Shown here piece after piece: positions 63,285-64,000 of a DNA stretch of 64,000 bases (the stretch's first letter is position 1; each line of letters starts with the position of its first letter). The notes beneath the pieces are model-generated. The model was given only the letters and a program-made list of their open reading frames with translations, was not told the DNA's origin and did no database searches. The DNA is taken from positions 1 to 64,000 of the forward strand of contig NZ_JADOEQ010000019.1 in the NCBI RefSeq assembly GCF_016745255.1, given 5' to 3'. The position numbers were made by a program, and so were the translations under genes. Source of the DNA: Enterococcus sp. BWR-S5 (GTDB lineage Bacteria > Bacillota > Bacilli > Lactobacillales > Enterococcaceae).

Positions 63285-63355
63285 ATACCAAAATAATGGT
63301 ATGGTCTCAAAAAACAAAAAAAGTAGCACAATTTTGTTTTTGTGGACCACAAAAA
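63285..63355 (-). promoter_or_regulatory. Operator dyads upstream of the PTS operon
   Basis: TTTTTGTGG-A-CCACAAAAA at 63337-63355 is a perfect 9-bp dyad, and ATACCA-N6-TGGTAT at 63285-63302 is a second one. Both lie between the promoter region and the aldolase start. They are candidates for the CdaR-like regulator. No clear -35/-10 pair could be picked. Confidence 0.5.
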
Positions 63356-63433
63356 AATTTCATCACTTTTTTTAGCTATATTAAATCAAAGGAAAATCAG
63401 AAATGATTGTGTTGCAAGGTTTTCTTGAAGCAG

Positions 63434-63508
63434 ATTTTACGCTATAATTTGGGTTAAGGGGTCACTGGAACATCCGTACAGAAAATAGCGGTAGGAATGA
63501 GGTGTTTT
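63434..63508 (+). repeat. 75-bp inverted repeat, right copy (Tn3-type end)
   Basis: Exactly complementary to 55895-55969. GGGGTCACTGGAACATCCGT begins at 63458, reading rightwards into the transposase gene. Confidence 0.9.
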
Positions 63509-63921
63509 GTTTTGTAGATTTTTCCGCATTCAATAATAGCTTTACCTAGCTCTGTTGGATTCCAATTTTGCTGTAAAGCTTTAATCAACTCAGTAGAGTT
63601 TACTTTTCCTGATTTTAATGAGCCTGCTACTCGTAGAATATCTTCCCAATTTTCTGAAATACGATCCGTGTTAATTTTATTTTTAGATACATCATTCAAC
63701 ATTTTATAATCTGCTTCGGGATCAATTCTCCATAATTTAGTTCCTAAACTGTTGGCGATTCTTGGACTAAACTGATAGCCTAGTAAACCAAATAGACTAA
63801 AAATCAAGTCACTATATCTAGCGGTATCTGTCATGATTTGTTTTGGTTCTAGTCCACTTGCTTGGTTAAGAACACCATCTAAAAGATACAAAGAATCTCT
63901 TAGAGTTCCTTGAACAACCAT
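63454..63921 (-). pseudogene. tnpA: Tn3-family transposase, truncated by an IR
   Basis: The frame matches the catalytic domain of Tn3-type TnpA (PKQIMTDTARYSDLIFSLFG, GYQFSPRIANSLGTKLWRID, GSLKSGKVNSTELIKALQQN, NPTELGKAIIECGKIYKT) and then enters the 75-bp repeat, ending in PTAIFCTDVPVTP. The normal C-terminal 120-odd residues are missing. The upstream part (63922 to the window end) continues in frame-shifted form (GRGRGITFYNFISDQYIGFH on the minus strand), so the 5' part is also broken or the start lies beyond the window. Confidence 0.85.
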
Positions 63922-64000
63922 TCCATGAAATCCAATATATTGATCTGAAATAAAATTATAAAAAGTTATTCCTCGACCTCTACCAAAATATTTAGGGTTA

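Noticed and set aside
63241-63330. Sigma-54 promoter upstream of the PTS operon
   Set aside because: A TGG...GC pair exists but with 7 bases between them instead of 10.
55895-63508. Simple composite transposon carrying the PTS operon
   Set aside because: The Tn3-type GGGG ends point away from the operon, so the operon is not inside the element.

Overview
The window looks like a low-GC Firmicute, most probably an Enterococcus plasmid or plasmid-derived mosaic. The evidence is an Inc18-type (RepE/RepR-like) theta replication protein with an antisense-controlled leader, a ParA/ParB-like partition pair set in arrays of the tetranucleotide-rich motif GTATACyrGTATAC, a plasmid-type UvrX/YolD SOS cassette, three WxL-domain surface proteins with their DUF916/DUF3324 partner, LXG-type T7SS toxins, and many decayed insertion sequences. 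There are no rRNA or tRNA genes.

Layout. 0-6 kb: terminators, a candidate structured small RNA, an Rgg-like regulator, a PrgN-like small protein, rep, its antisense RNA and attenuator, and the partition locus. 6-9.3 kb: a LexA-controlled UvrX-YolD operon and two tandem copies of a type I toxin-antitoxin locus (holin-like peptide of 37 aa plus convergent antisense RNA). 9.3-13.8 kb: an LXG polymorphic-toxin operon with an HNH-type tip, two small LXG partner proteins, four immunity genes and two detached toxin tips. 13.9-18.4 kb: small accessory genes, several broken, including two copies of a zinc-ribbon protein paired with a convergent small RNA. 18.6-24.3 kb: a CstR-controlled persulfide/sulfur detoxification locus, divergently transcribed, with rhodaneses and two CoA-disulfide-reductase fusions. 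24.3-27.4 kb: a dead Tn552-like transposon with an intact resolvase, then a toxin relic.

27.4-39.8 kb is a single-direction cell-surface locus: YfhO, an apparently active signal peptidase I, a second signal-peptidase homologue lacking both catalytic residues, a membrane protein, the WxL-interacting protein, two WxL proteins, a small sorting-signal protein (YPSTG), a 1006-aa lectin/MucBP/WxL adhesin and a winged-helix regulator. 40-47 kb is a graveyard of IS200, ISL3, IS110 and Tn3 relics, a histidine phosphatase, and a glgD-glgA remnant. 47-55 kb holds an imperfect duplication (zinc-ribbon/sRNA, HTH protein, DUF2680 Gly-rich protein), an M20 deacylase, UspA and another broken LXG toxin with immunity genes. 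55.3-64 kb carries a complete mannose-family PTS operon for an unidentified sugar acid or amino-sugar derivative (two aldolases of different fold, a 2-hydroxyacid dehydrogenase, a SIS isomerase, a CdaR-like regulator). It is bracketed by 75-bp perfect inverted repeats that contain Tn3-family ends, next to a frameshifted resolvase and a truncated transposase.

All family assignments are from reading the protein sequences by eye; no database search was run.
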